From Onthophagus taurus (lineage: Eukaryota > Arthropoda > Insecta > Coleoptera > Scarabaeidae), in contig NC_091972.1 of assembly GCF_036711975.1 (NCBI RefSeq), positions 32,183,001-32,247,000 on the forward strand: 64,000 nucleotides of DNA, written 5' to 3'. Made by a program: the position numbers and the translations under genes. Each line of letters opens with the position of its first letter. The first letter of the stretch is position 1. Positions 52,400 through 62,150 of this stretch are shown here, piece after piece. The notes below the pieces were generated by a model that did not search any database, was not told where the DNA came from, and saw only the letters and a program-made list of their open reading frames with translations.

Positions 52400-54366
52400 T
52401 ATTTAACAACGCTGCTCAAAACTATTCACGAGAGCAAAAGAGACTATTTGGTGGCCAGGAATAAGACGACAAATAATTGATAAAATACAAACCTGCGAAA
52501 TTTGTTTAACAAATAAGTTACCTCCAACGGAACCAATGATTCCGAGCAAAGTACCACACAGACCATGGGAAATGTTAGGAATGGATATAGCTACCAAAAA
52601 TGCAAATTATTTATAATTGTGCAGGATTATTATTCTAATTACCCTGAGATTCAAAAATTGGAGAATATGCGTAGCGAAACTATAATAGAACAGTTAAAGG
52701 ATATAATACTTCACCATGGAATTCCAAAAGAAATAAGATCAGACAATAGAAAACAATTTATCAGCTATGAATTTAAGCAGTTTGTCAAATATTATGGGTT
52801 CAAAAGAGCAACTAGTAGTCCAGAATATCAACAAGTCAACAGACAAGCGGAAAGCGCTGTAAAAATTATGAAAAAGATTTTTCCCAAGAATAAAGATTAT
52901 TAAAATACGGGTTGTCTCCAGCCCAACTGCTTTTTGGTAGAATATTAAGGGATAAAATTCCAATACTTAAATCAAAGTTGGACCCTAGAACAGCAAACCA
53001 TAATAGAGTAAGAAAAGAATTTAAATCTGAAAGAGAAAATCAAAAAAAAAACAATATAATCGAAGACATAAAGTGAGAACAAACGAACACTTGGAAATTG
53101 GTGAAAGAATATGGATAGTGAACATGCAAAGAGAGAGAATAGTGCAGGAGATGACAACGGAGCCGGGATCATATACAGAGTGTGTCAAATGTCTGGAATA
53201 TAGCCCAACCCAACCATTCTCATTCCAGGTTATTCGCCATTTGTGATTTTAAAGAAAAATGTTTCAAATAAAAAATTCTTTATTAATCGTGGTGCATTTT
53301 TTGGCGATATTTGCTTGTTTACATTGTTTTTTGTTTCGTTGCTCTGGCAACCAACATCGTTATTTTAAATCGGATGCAAATTTTGATAGAGGATATATCT
53401 CTCTACGCGATGAACACATCAAATCATATGGTTGTATAAGAAAAAAAATCGAGAAGAACGCGTTTTCTGAAATTACGTGACTTTTGGGCCACCCATCTGT
53501 ATTAGTTGATAGTTTTAAATGTCAAAAAATTAACAGTTTAAACAAATATGGCACAATTAAGCGAACGACAAAGGATCCAAATATTAATGATGGTGATAGA
53601 AAACGCACTCAAAGTGAAGTTTGTATACTGTTCAATAATATTTACCCGCATACACAAATTACACAATCCACAGTATCCAAAATATTAAAAAAATTCTTTA
53701 ACACCGAAGTGTTAAAAACCTTCCAAAAAATGGACGGCCGAAGACAGCTACCAATGCCGAAACTACATTAAATGTGTATCGCCGTACCCATACATCATTA
53801 ATTTTTCATATTTATTGAATCTGTCATTTTTTTAACATTTAAGGCTGTTAATTGCAGACTTAATATTTTCAGAAAACACATTTTTTCTTATTTCCTCCAT
53901 TATTTGATATGTTTATCACATAGAGAGATTTATCCTCTATCAAAGTATGCAAAAAAACAAATGCATCCTATTTAAAATAACAATGTTGGTTGCCATAGCA
54001 ACGAAACAAAAAACAAAACAAACAAGCAAATATCGCCAAAAAATGCGCCACGCTTAATAGAGAAACTTGTGTTTGAAATATTTCTCTTTAAAACTACAAA
54101 TGGCGAAGTTAATGGCTATATACCAGATATTTGACACACTCTGTATAGTAGAAGCGAAAAAGGAGGATATTCGTAGGAACAAGAAATATTTACAGCCACT
54201 ACCAACACAAGACAGGGACAAAGGTCATGTAAGTACAGAAGATACCAATGAAGAACAAAAACACGTGACAAACGAAGATACCGCAATCTCGGAGAAGAAC
54301 AATGATGAGGAGAACGGACGCAGCGAAGAAGGAGCGAACGTAGAACAAGAGAACCCAGAAGATTAA
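52400..54366 (+). mobile_element. Ty3/Gypsy integrase fragment, interrupted by a mariner-like element
   Basis: The plus strand shows an integrase zinc-binding remnant (CEICLTNKLPP), core blocks WEMLGMDIATKN, HHGIPKEIRSDN and ATSSPEYQQVNRQAE (catalytic positions recognisable but degenerate), then SPAQLLFGRILRDKIP and a basic C-terminal region. The C-terminal domain is split: EPGSY at 53170 continues after the element 53174-54145 as IVEAKKEDIRRNKKYLQPLP, followed by an acidic tail and stop at 54366. No LTR, gag or RT is visible here. In-frame stops show decay before or after the insertion. Confidence 0.78.
53174..54145 (+). mobile_element. Non-autonomous Tc1/mariner-like element with ~200-bp TIRs
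   Basis: 972 bp bounded by tacagagtgtgtcaaat and its inverted copy, with TA duplications at 53172-53173 and 54146-54147. The inverted repeats extend roughly 190-200 bp with indels. The interior encodes only the N-terminal DNA-binding part of a transposase (KRTQSEVCILFNN, ITQSTVSKILKKF, GRRQLPMPK), a helix-turn-helix of the IS630/Tc1/mariner group. The catalytic domain is deleted. Its insertion split a Gypsy integrase frame. Confidence 0.82.
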
Positions 54367-54547
54367 AAGGCTATAGTAGATTTTAGATTTTGAAATGTAC
54401 TTAGTAGAAATTATGTCTTCCTCCAAATTCTCCAATCTTGTCAGGTAAAAATTTCTTATAGATTTATCTTGCAGTTTTCTTTTCTTTGTTTCATACACTT
54501 TTCGACTACTTATTTCTGTGGTTTTATTGCCATTCTGATCTTCTCCA

Positions 54548-55865
54548 AAACGAGAGTATGATCAGTTCCCGAGTCTGCAGAGCATAGACATCTTATATAA
54601 TTTGTGCATAATGTATTTTTCTAGTAGGAGCTCCGCTTGGAGCGCGGTGGGCCAAATTCCCAGCGATTTAGAAATTTTTATTGTTGGTTCGACGGAATAA
54701 ACCGAAGCACTAGAGCCAGTTTCCCTACGAGATCCGTTCATCCATAATTGGAGGACAGTTTCGTCAGGCCTGGATTGTTCTCCTACCTTTATTTCATACG
54801 GTCGTTCGAAGATAAAACGCGTTGGAATCGTATCTAACCTGCCATTCAGGAACGGCTGTTTGTTACATGCCTCATCCCATAGCTGGCTAGTTGATTTTTC
54901 ACATTTATATAGCCATTTGTCATTGGCCGCTCGCAGCCGGATCATTGTTGTTATCATCATCTCCTCAACGTGATAATTGAGAGGAGGAAGGCGCAGTACA
55001 TTCTCCATTGCTGCTGTTGGCGTGGTTATCATCGAGCCTGTAACGTAAAGACAAGCCAGACGTTGCATTTTTTGTAGTTGCAAAACAATCGTTTTATTTC
55101 TAACTCTTGGCCACCAGTTTACGGCGCCGCGCGCCGTAAGTCATCATTGGACGTATCACTGCAGTGTATATCCACAAGGATATTTTGGGCGTTAAACCCG
55201 AGGAGGTCCCAACGGCCCTTCTGCACTGAACAAACGCAATGCGTGCCTTTTTTATCTTACCTTCGATATGCAGTCTCCAAGTCAGCGTTTTATAAAGGGT
55301 TAACCCCAGATACTTCACTTCATTGGCAAAGCGCAAGGGAACTTTGCAAAGCCAAGGCGCTCTAAGGGTATCCAGCCTTCTTTTCCTTGTGAAGAGGACC
55401 ATCTCTGTTTTATTCGGGTTTACCGACAGAGAATTATCTCGACACCAGCGTTCGATTATTCTCAGTCCAGCCTGCATTCGGTCACATAGGACGTTTTCGA
55501 ACTTCCCATGAACCAGGCTAGATCGTCTGCATAGGCGCAGACATTGAATTTTTCAGATGAAAGTTGTCTTACAAAGCTGTCCAGGGTGAGATTCCACAGC
55601 AGGGATGGTAAAACCCCACCCTGCGGACATACTCATTCAACGATCGCTCTTATTTTGTTATCTTTATTATTATTATTATTAGTAGTAGTGTTAATTACAC
55701 TATGGACGGCCCTTTTTGAGAGCATATTTAGAATCCAGTCCGCTAGTGCAGGCTGGACTCCTTTGTCTCTAAGGGCTTTATTAATTGTATGGAAAGCTGT
55801 CCTGTCAAAGGCTTCTTCGATATCTATAAATACTCCGAGAGTGGACTCTTTATAGTCCAAAGATC
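54548..55865 (-). mobile_element. R1/I-type LINE fragment with RNase H
   Basis: Minus-strand blocks in order: STLGVFIDIEEAFDRT (RT palm), a microsatellite-interrupted stretch, IIERWCRDNSLSVNPNKTEM, VKYLGLTLYKTLTWRLHI, then LQKMQRLACLYVTGSMITTP (the conserved post-RT region) and an RNase H piece (WMNGSRRETGSSASVY, WPTALQAELL). RNase H after RT points to the I/R1/LOA group. A (TTA/TAG)n run at 55660-55690 is inserted in the RT frame. Frameshifts separate the blocks. Confidence 0.72.
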
Positions 55866-55867
55866 TG

Positions 55868-55955
55868 TCGATAACTCAAAACGAGATTATGATCAGTTCC
55901 CAAGTCTACGGAGCATAGACATCTTATATCTATAATTTGTGCATAATGTATTTTT
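55868..55955 (-). repeat. Second copy of the LINE segment 54548-54620
   Basis: aaaacgagattatgatcagttcc...gcataatgtattttt repeats 54550-54615 with small differences (an extra ctat). It immediately precedes the LINE coding fragment, so two copies of this family probably lie in tandem or nested here. Confidence 0.6.
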
Positions 55956-56355
55956 TTTATTCAATAAGATGTAATCCCATCGCTTTGCCAAAGATCATTT
56001 GATCAACGAGCGTGACGAGGACCAAACGAATAACTACCGCTATCAATTCGCCTTTCGCAACCTTTTCATGTCACTGTGTTTATTCAGCATCGTCCAGAAT
56101 TACGTTAATGTCAGGACATCCAGACCTTCCTCATATTCCATATATTTCCGGAAATAGCTGTGTTCGGTTAAAAGTTGATAACAAGAAGTGTTACTTCCCA
56201 GTGTTTTCGGTCGCACCTGTTATCTTCATCCCATATCTGCTCTTATACTGTATACATGTGTTACTTAAGTCTTAAGTAGGCATTTCTACGAGGCTCAACG
56301 TTTCGCTGGTTTCGCCTTGTATTGGCAGGTGATGAGCAAAACCAGTCAAAACAAA
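55956..56355. other. Unassigned stretch
   Basis: Moderate GC for this window, short frames only; no domain recognised. Confidence 0.25.
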
Positions 56356-56871
56356 CTTACACTGTGTTAATTAATTACCGTAACCCACGTGACCTGTGTA
56401 ATATTGGCTGTATATCTCAATATGTAGTGGTAGCTTGGATAATTTTAAATTAGTAATTGTTGTGATTGTCGTACGATTTGTGAGTTTCCGTATTTTCTTT
56501 GTTCTTTAACCGTGTTTTGCTGCCTTTATATTTTTCGAAACAGTTCTTTTTAAAACTATCATTGTTTCTAGCAGTTGCTTTAAGCGGTAAGTCAATAAAC
56601 AAATCAAAATAACCACTACTTTCACATTAATTTCAATCTATGGGTACACTAAAAATTATTTAAAATAAAAGGGCAGAAAGTTAGATCTTTTTTTATATTT
56701 AAAATATTTTTTTAATTATTAAAATATATCTAAATATATTTTAAACGGCTTTTAAAGTTAATGAATTGTCGCCATCGTTTTTAGAAACTTTCGTCGCAGT
56801 GTAATACCAATCTGTGATATTGGTTGCATACTTTGTCAGGTATGATAATTAATTAACACACTGTACTTAAC
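56356..56871. mobile_element. Possible fold-back/MITE element
   Basis: Begins acactgtgttaattaatta and ends with the near inverse taattaattaacacactgta. The inner end-proximal sequence (gcaaccaatatcacag in inverse orientation) also occurs at 38486-38560. About 515 bp, AT-rich, non-coding. Target duplication not clear. Confidence 0.45.
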
Positions 56872-57336
56872 GATTTCTGGTTGAATTATATAATTAATTA
56901 TTTATATTTTTATCATTCCTATTGAAAATAAAACGGTGTAATTTGTTTATATAGCATTAAATACTAAATATTTATGTTCTCAATATGTTGAAATTGTAGG
57001 CAACACAAATTACTTATTACTTAAATATTTCAAGAATTTTTTGAGGTATTGACTATAAACATAAAATTTGAAAGTGTCTTAAATGTCTCCGTATGATTTG
57101 AAATGTTTGCATATTAAAGTATATAAAGAAAGCATGATTAATTAAAAGAAATATAATGAGATGCAAAAAAGAAATGGTGGAACAAATTATTGGTTATGGT
57201 TAACTGCATCACCACCTTCACAATCTTAGAAAATGGATCGAAATATAGTGCTAAAAACCGATCGAACAGTATCAATTCGACGATAACTGTGAGAAGTAAT
57301 GACTAATTTACATTTGAAGATGTTAAAGATCCAGTT

Positions 57337-57680
57337 ATGACAAATGAGAACGATTCTAACCTAACTTCTACTACGACGGTTTTACCCCCAATTTCTACTA
57401 AATTGGATGACGAATGGCTTTATATTGTTGTTCCACTCGTTATAATTTTAATTATTATACTACTGGCCGGATTGGTAAATATAGTTTTTTCATACAACCA
57501 AATATTGTTGATTTAAATTGCTTCCGTTGGATTTAGTTTTATTTATTGGCACGAAGAAGACGATTGGAGAGGCTTAGATATAACATTTTAGCTTTGTATG
57601 AATTCGACTCAAATGAAGAGGAATGGGAAACTTTGACTAGTTCAGGGAGTTCAGATTATAAGTCCACTACTAATTTGTAA
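57337..57680 (+). CDS. SMIM29: SMIM29-like small single-pass membrane protein
   Basis: Two short exons, 57337-57474 and 57537-57680, joined in phase 0 by a 62-bp GT-AG intron, give 93 residues. The start ATG 57337 is preceded by an in-frame stop. Residues 1-29 are polar and Ser/Thr-rich (MTNENDSNLTSTTTVLPPIS). WLYIVVPLVIILIIILLAGLFYLLA (about 30-52) is one membrane helix crossing the exon junction. Then RRRRLERLRYNILALYEFDS gives the basic juxtamembrane segment and 'LYxxD' block that resembles KKKRVDRLRHHLL of vertebrate SMIM29, followed by an acidic tail. The positive residues after the helix predict N-out, C-in topology. Function of the family is poorly known. Exon sizes explain why it is easily missed. 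Confidence 0.68.
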
Positions 57681-57936
57681 CATGTAAATATAAAATATAT
57701 AGGTAAGTGTGTTTGTGTAAAAGATAATATCTTTATTAAATTAAGAATCTGCTATTTATGACCTGTGATATTGTTGAAGTTATGTAATATAAAAATAGGT
57801 TAGTGATTTATAATAATAATATACATAGACAATTTCAATATATTGCTTCATTTACTTCCTTTAATTCACATTTTGATATTGTCCTTGTCACACAAAGTCG
57901 TCTTTGTCGTCGTATACTTAGCGGTTTAGGCCTTGT

Positions 57937-58400
57937 TTGTTGACCTGTATCTATCCTTCAGACCACCTCTTTCTCAGGCGTCCCACTGATCGTCTTCTTC
58001 TTGGTTTATACTGCAGTGCTAATTTTGGTATTCTGTCATCCTGCGTTTTCTGCACATGGGTCATCCAATTCTCTTTGTATTCTTTGATTTTATCGTTGTC
58101 TGCGAAAATTTCCAGTTCCTCTCTAATATCTTCGTTTCTGATATGATCCTCCGCTCTTAGAAACTTCATTTCCGCGGACTCTATCTTGCTTAGCTCCTTT
58201 TTCCTTGATACCCATGCTTTGCTGCCGTACATCAGGGTCGGTATTGCCATTGTCTTATAAAATTTCATTTGAGTATCCTTTCTTCATTTATTACCCAAAG
58301 TTCGTCTAATAGTTCCACACATGCTTGTGAAGATTGTCAATTTGTGATGTATGTCCTTATCGTATTCATAGGTAGCGTCGCATCCTAGGTACACAAAATA
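57937..58400 (-). mobile_element. LINE C-terminal fragment
   Basis: The minus strand encodes MKFYKTMAIPTLMYGSKAWV and ESAEMKFLRAEDHIRNEDIR, then KEYKENWMTHVQKTQDDRIP and RRRRSVGRLRKRW. This is the very common post-RT region of insect LINEs ('Y....P.LLYGSE.W', 'EMKFLR', 'RPRKRW'). Frame nearly open for 105 codons; a small deletion after FLRA removes the usual glycine-rich turn. Confidence 0.72.
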
Positions 58401-58499
58401 AGGAATAAATTTTATTAAAATTCAGGGAATATTCTTTTGTAATGCTCGGATATCTATGTTATTTCTTTAATGCGCGTTTTTTAAGAAGAAATTGATGCC

Positions 58500-59060
58500 T
58501 AAATTGAGGTACGACCCCAAAGTTGAAATTATCAAATTAGGAATCCCATTTTTTTGTTGCGTTATGGATTCTCACATTATGGGAGGCTATTAACACCAGA
58601 ATTCTGTGATGAATTGGAAGTTCCAGTCACGCATATTTTAGTGTATGCACCAACTGAATATTCAGATATAGCAGAGAAGGAAGTTTTCTTTGAGGAGCTA
58701 CATAAATAAGTGGATATAATAGAAGATTCCGGGATGAGAGTGAATGGGCGATCTGATCGGCGGAGTGGGTAACAACAGTATTAAAAGCGGATGCGTGCTG
58801 GGTCAGTATGCAGCAGAAGAAATGCTCAACAATAGTGGCAGCATAATTTTGGACTTTTGTACCACGACCAGATGATTGTGGCTAACATTTTTTACCCACA
58901 TAAACGCATCCATCAGATCATGATTGAAAGCACTAGGTATGCCAGTATCACTAACTATTTCATAATCCCAAAAGATCTGAAGAATTCTTTTAAAGATATC
59001 AAGGTTGTAAGAGAGCAGAGCTTTCTACAGACCATCACGTGCTGGTGATGGTATTGTGGC
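58500..59060 (+). mobile_element. LINE endonuclease fragment
   Basis: Plus-strand THILVYAPTEYSDIAEKEVF corresponds to the endonuclease block 'VYAPTE....EKE.FY'. A MGDLIGGVGNNS segment corresponds to the catalytic 'GD.NA.VG', with Asn replaced by Ile, so the active site is lost. Frameshifts after each block. It may belong to the same type of element as the fragment at 57937-58400, but in opposite orientation. Confidence 0.6.
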
Positions 59061-59349
59061 AGTGCTAAGTACCAGAGAATTAGATGGGAGGGATTAACGA
59101 AAGAAGAGATGAAGGTAGTGTATCAAGAAAAACTTAAACATTACGGCTTATCCAAATTGGTTGGAGTTGCAATGAAATGGAGAGACAGTTTACCTAGTCA
59201 ACAAATATACTACTAAAGAAACTTTTAGCATGGAGACTGATACAATTACTAGTTAATTACTTACAATAGTATGAACCTTGGAAAGATTCAGAGTGTATTT
59301 GCTAGGTATTGTATTCGTGATATGTAATAGCCTAAAAATGTAGTCTAAC

Positions 59350-59640
59350 AAGAGAGATCTGAATCCCAGAATAGGAAGATGGTTTTTGAGACTATCTGAA
59401 TATAATTACACCATCGAATATCACAAAGGAAGTAGCAACGTTGTAGCAGACGTCTTGATTGGAAATCAGATGGAAAAATGTTGTAGGATGGACCACGATG
59501 ATGTTGCGAGGGTTAGAGAAATGCTGGAGCAAGGAAATAAGGCCACACATGACAAATTTACTTTAAAAAATTGTCGAGTATATCGATACAAAAGAGGAAG
59601 AATACGTTGAGCTGGCACATCTAGCCATAATAAATATTGA
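59350..59640 (+). mobile_element. Ty3/Gypsy RNase H end fragment
   Basis: RLSEYNYTIEYHKGSSNVVA followed by DVLIGN corresponds to the last RNase H block ('L..Y...I.Y..G..N.VADALSR') of Ty3/Gypsy pol; the following residues correspond to the spacer before integrase. Only about 290 bp remain. Confidence 0.7.
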
Positions 59641-59649
59641 ATTCCATAA

Positions 59650-61930
59650 ACAGGCTATTTGATAATAGTAAGAATGACAACATTTTCAGACCGATGAAAT
59701 GGTATAGTCGTTGTTCTAAACCTTATTTTATTTACAAGATAAGGAGGTTTCTCTGAGTGAATAATCCTGTAAATTAGACATAAATTTTGCACAAGGAACC
59801 TTAGTCTCATACTCAACCAACCTACGCCTAATGCTGTAAACAAGACGTAAGCAAGCAACCCTCTACTTGGATTCAGATAACAAACATAAAGTACTACACT
59901 ACAATAATTGATATTTGATAAAACAAGACTGTCACATAGTAAACTCCTGAGACCAACGGACAAAACTTTACGGCATGAATACAAACGGTTCAAAGCACCA
60001 TAAGCACGACCGCACAGAACGCCTACATGATTACCAAAGTATTAGAAAAATGTATTGGCTTATCCATAACAGTAACATTGACTCGAGCACTATCAACAAA
60101 CCAACCACCCTTCTTTGTAAATAATTAAATACCTTGAATCTTGTCAGGATTCATTTTCAAATCATGTTTAGTAATTTCCGTGCACAAAGCAACCAATTCT
60201 TCAGTAATAATATGGCATGCCGAAGGGGGATCATCTGGTTTAAAACTGTGATATAATTATGTATTATACGCATACAGATGATAAGAACAATGCTTTAATT
60301 TAGAAAATAAGTTGCAAGTGTAAATAGCAAATAAAACTGGTCCAAAAATAGACCCCTGTGGAACACCTGATGAACAAAATACAGGACTAGATATCACTGA
60401 ATTCAACTTAACGGACTGAATTCTATTAGAAAGATAGTTATCAAAAAGTTTAACCGCATGTACATTCGTCCCGATAAACTTTAAGATGCTAAGTGGTGAT
60501 CAGCCATGATCAAGTATATCAAAGGCCTTGGTGAAATCAAGCAATATCAACAAAGTTGACTTGTCCTGATCCAAAGTTCGGAACACATCATCAGTCAAAT
60601 CCAGAAGCGCAGTACCACAACTAAATTGTTTTCTAAAACCAGACTGTTTAGGTGGTAGTATATAATGTGCCTCTAAATAAGACTGAACCTGTTCAACCAT
60701 AAGATTCTCCAACAACTTCGACAACACTGGCAGCATTGTTATAGACCTCAGATCCTTATATGTATTAACTGGAACTACTTTGGGAATGGGATTAACATAG
60801 CCGCATTTTCAGGAGTCTGGGAAAACTGATTGAGTAAGATAAAAATTGTATAGATGGCCAAGTATATCAAGAATACGGGGACAACAACGTATCATATCTA
60901 AGCTGAGCCCATCAGACACAAGACAAATAGATGTCATATTTAATAAAATGCCCTGAATGTAATCGGCTTTATGAAATGTAATTGTCGGTGAGTCAGGACG
61001 TATTCTGTTACCATTGTAATACTCCAAAAGATCAACGTCGGGAGAAACCAAGGTATCTTTTATACAGTTACTGAAAAATGTGTTAACACTATCGGAATCT
61101 GACAAATGTGGAGGCATGCTATAACTGGAAGATTTCAAAACATTAAAGTTTTTAAAATTTTTGCACATATGTCTCTCGAATTAGCAACAACTAAGTTTTT
61201 TTTTCAAAGAAAGGCTTTTTCTCCCGACGAATGGCACCTGTAACGTAATTGCACAGCCGTTTGATCTCCATACATTATGTATATATTTGTATTGTAGTTT
61301 CTTTTTTGTAATGGAGACAATAAAGTCATTTATTATTATTATTATTATTATTTGTAATACTGAAAAGTTCCCTGATTTCTGTTTCTCTTATATTTGTTAA
61401 AAGCATCATTGTTTAATTTCATCATTTGTTTAATATTCCATGTAATCCAGGGTAAAGCCCTTTTCTTTAGCACGTCCGTCACAATAAGTGCATGAAAGTC
61501 AAATAAATTTAGCAATAGATCTACATCAACAGTTGATCTTGTCATTAATATCCTCAAAATCATAAACAGCCATTTATTCATATCGATAGCACGCAAATCA
61601 CGGAAGCTAATAAGTTTGGCGTCAGGTTGAGCACTTGTAGGAATTAACAATTGACAATAAAAAAATGATCTGAGACCACAATATCCTCAGTATCACAAAT
61701 AACAAGAGGAAACTCTTTAGATATAATAATAACGTCAATTAGGGTTTCAGAGCAATCAGCAATCCGAGTCGGTTGGTCAACAATTTGCCGTAAACCAAAA
61801 GCATGCAAAGTAGAAATCAAGGCATCAGCAGAAGATCCAGTGACCAAAAGGTTACCATCAATATCGCCTAAGATTATAACTCCATCGACAGTAACACAGA
61901 TTTCTGGAACAGATTCCTCAAAAAGTTTTA
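59650..61930 (-). mobile_element. Diverged minus-strand LINE related to the full-length copy
   Basis: From high to low coordinates: endonuclease C-terminal part (GVIILGDIDGNLL, VDQPTRIADCSETLIDVIII, SDHFFIVNC), linker (PWITWNIKQMMKLNNDAFNK, QYYK then LCNYVTGAIRREKKPFFE), RT (MLPVLSKLLENLMVEQVQSY, KQSGFRKQFSCGTALLDLTD, LLILLDFTKAFDILDH), then a degenerate remainder and thumb region (LRSLLCDSLVLSNINYC). The order and blocks parallel ORF2 at 1276-4062. Frameshifts and stops throughout. The 61256-61350 insertion splits it between QYYK and LCNYV. Confidence 0.8.
61256..61350 (+). mobile_element. 5'-truncated LINE tail inserted in the minus-strand LINE
   Basis: 95 bp identical by eye to the 3' end of the full-length LINE (4438 onward), with (TTA)n tail. 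The interrupted frame reads YYK, then (in the reconstructed site) R-L-C-N-Y, as expected. The 5' junction shares gccgtttg between target and element, and tttg recurs right after the tail (61351-61354), so microhomology and a short target duplication overlap. Confidence 0.85.
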
Positions 61931-62150
61931 TTATAAATCTTTTTTAAATATTTGAGCGTATGAAGCAAATGGTATGTTATAAGGATTTAATACAAAAAAG
62001 TAAATACCTAATTCGGATAATAAAGTTTTGGTAATTGCAGACTTAGAGATAGTGTCGTTCCTAACACATTTATTCAAATTGACATTTGCTTACAATTTTT
62101 AATTTGTTCATTATGTTATTATTAATCTATCATTATGTCTTTTTTTAAAA
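61931..62150. other. Spacer before terminal satellite
   Basis: AT-rich; no gene or terminus recognised. Confidence 0.3.
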
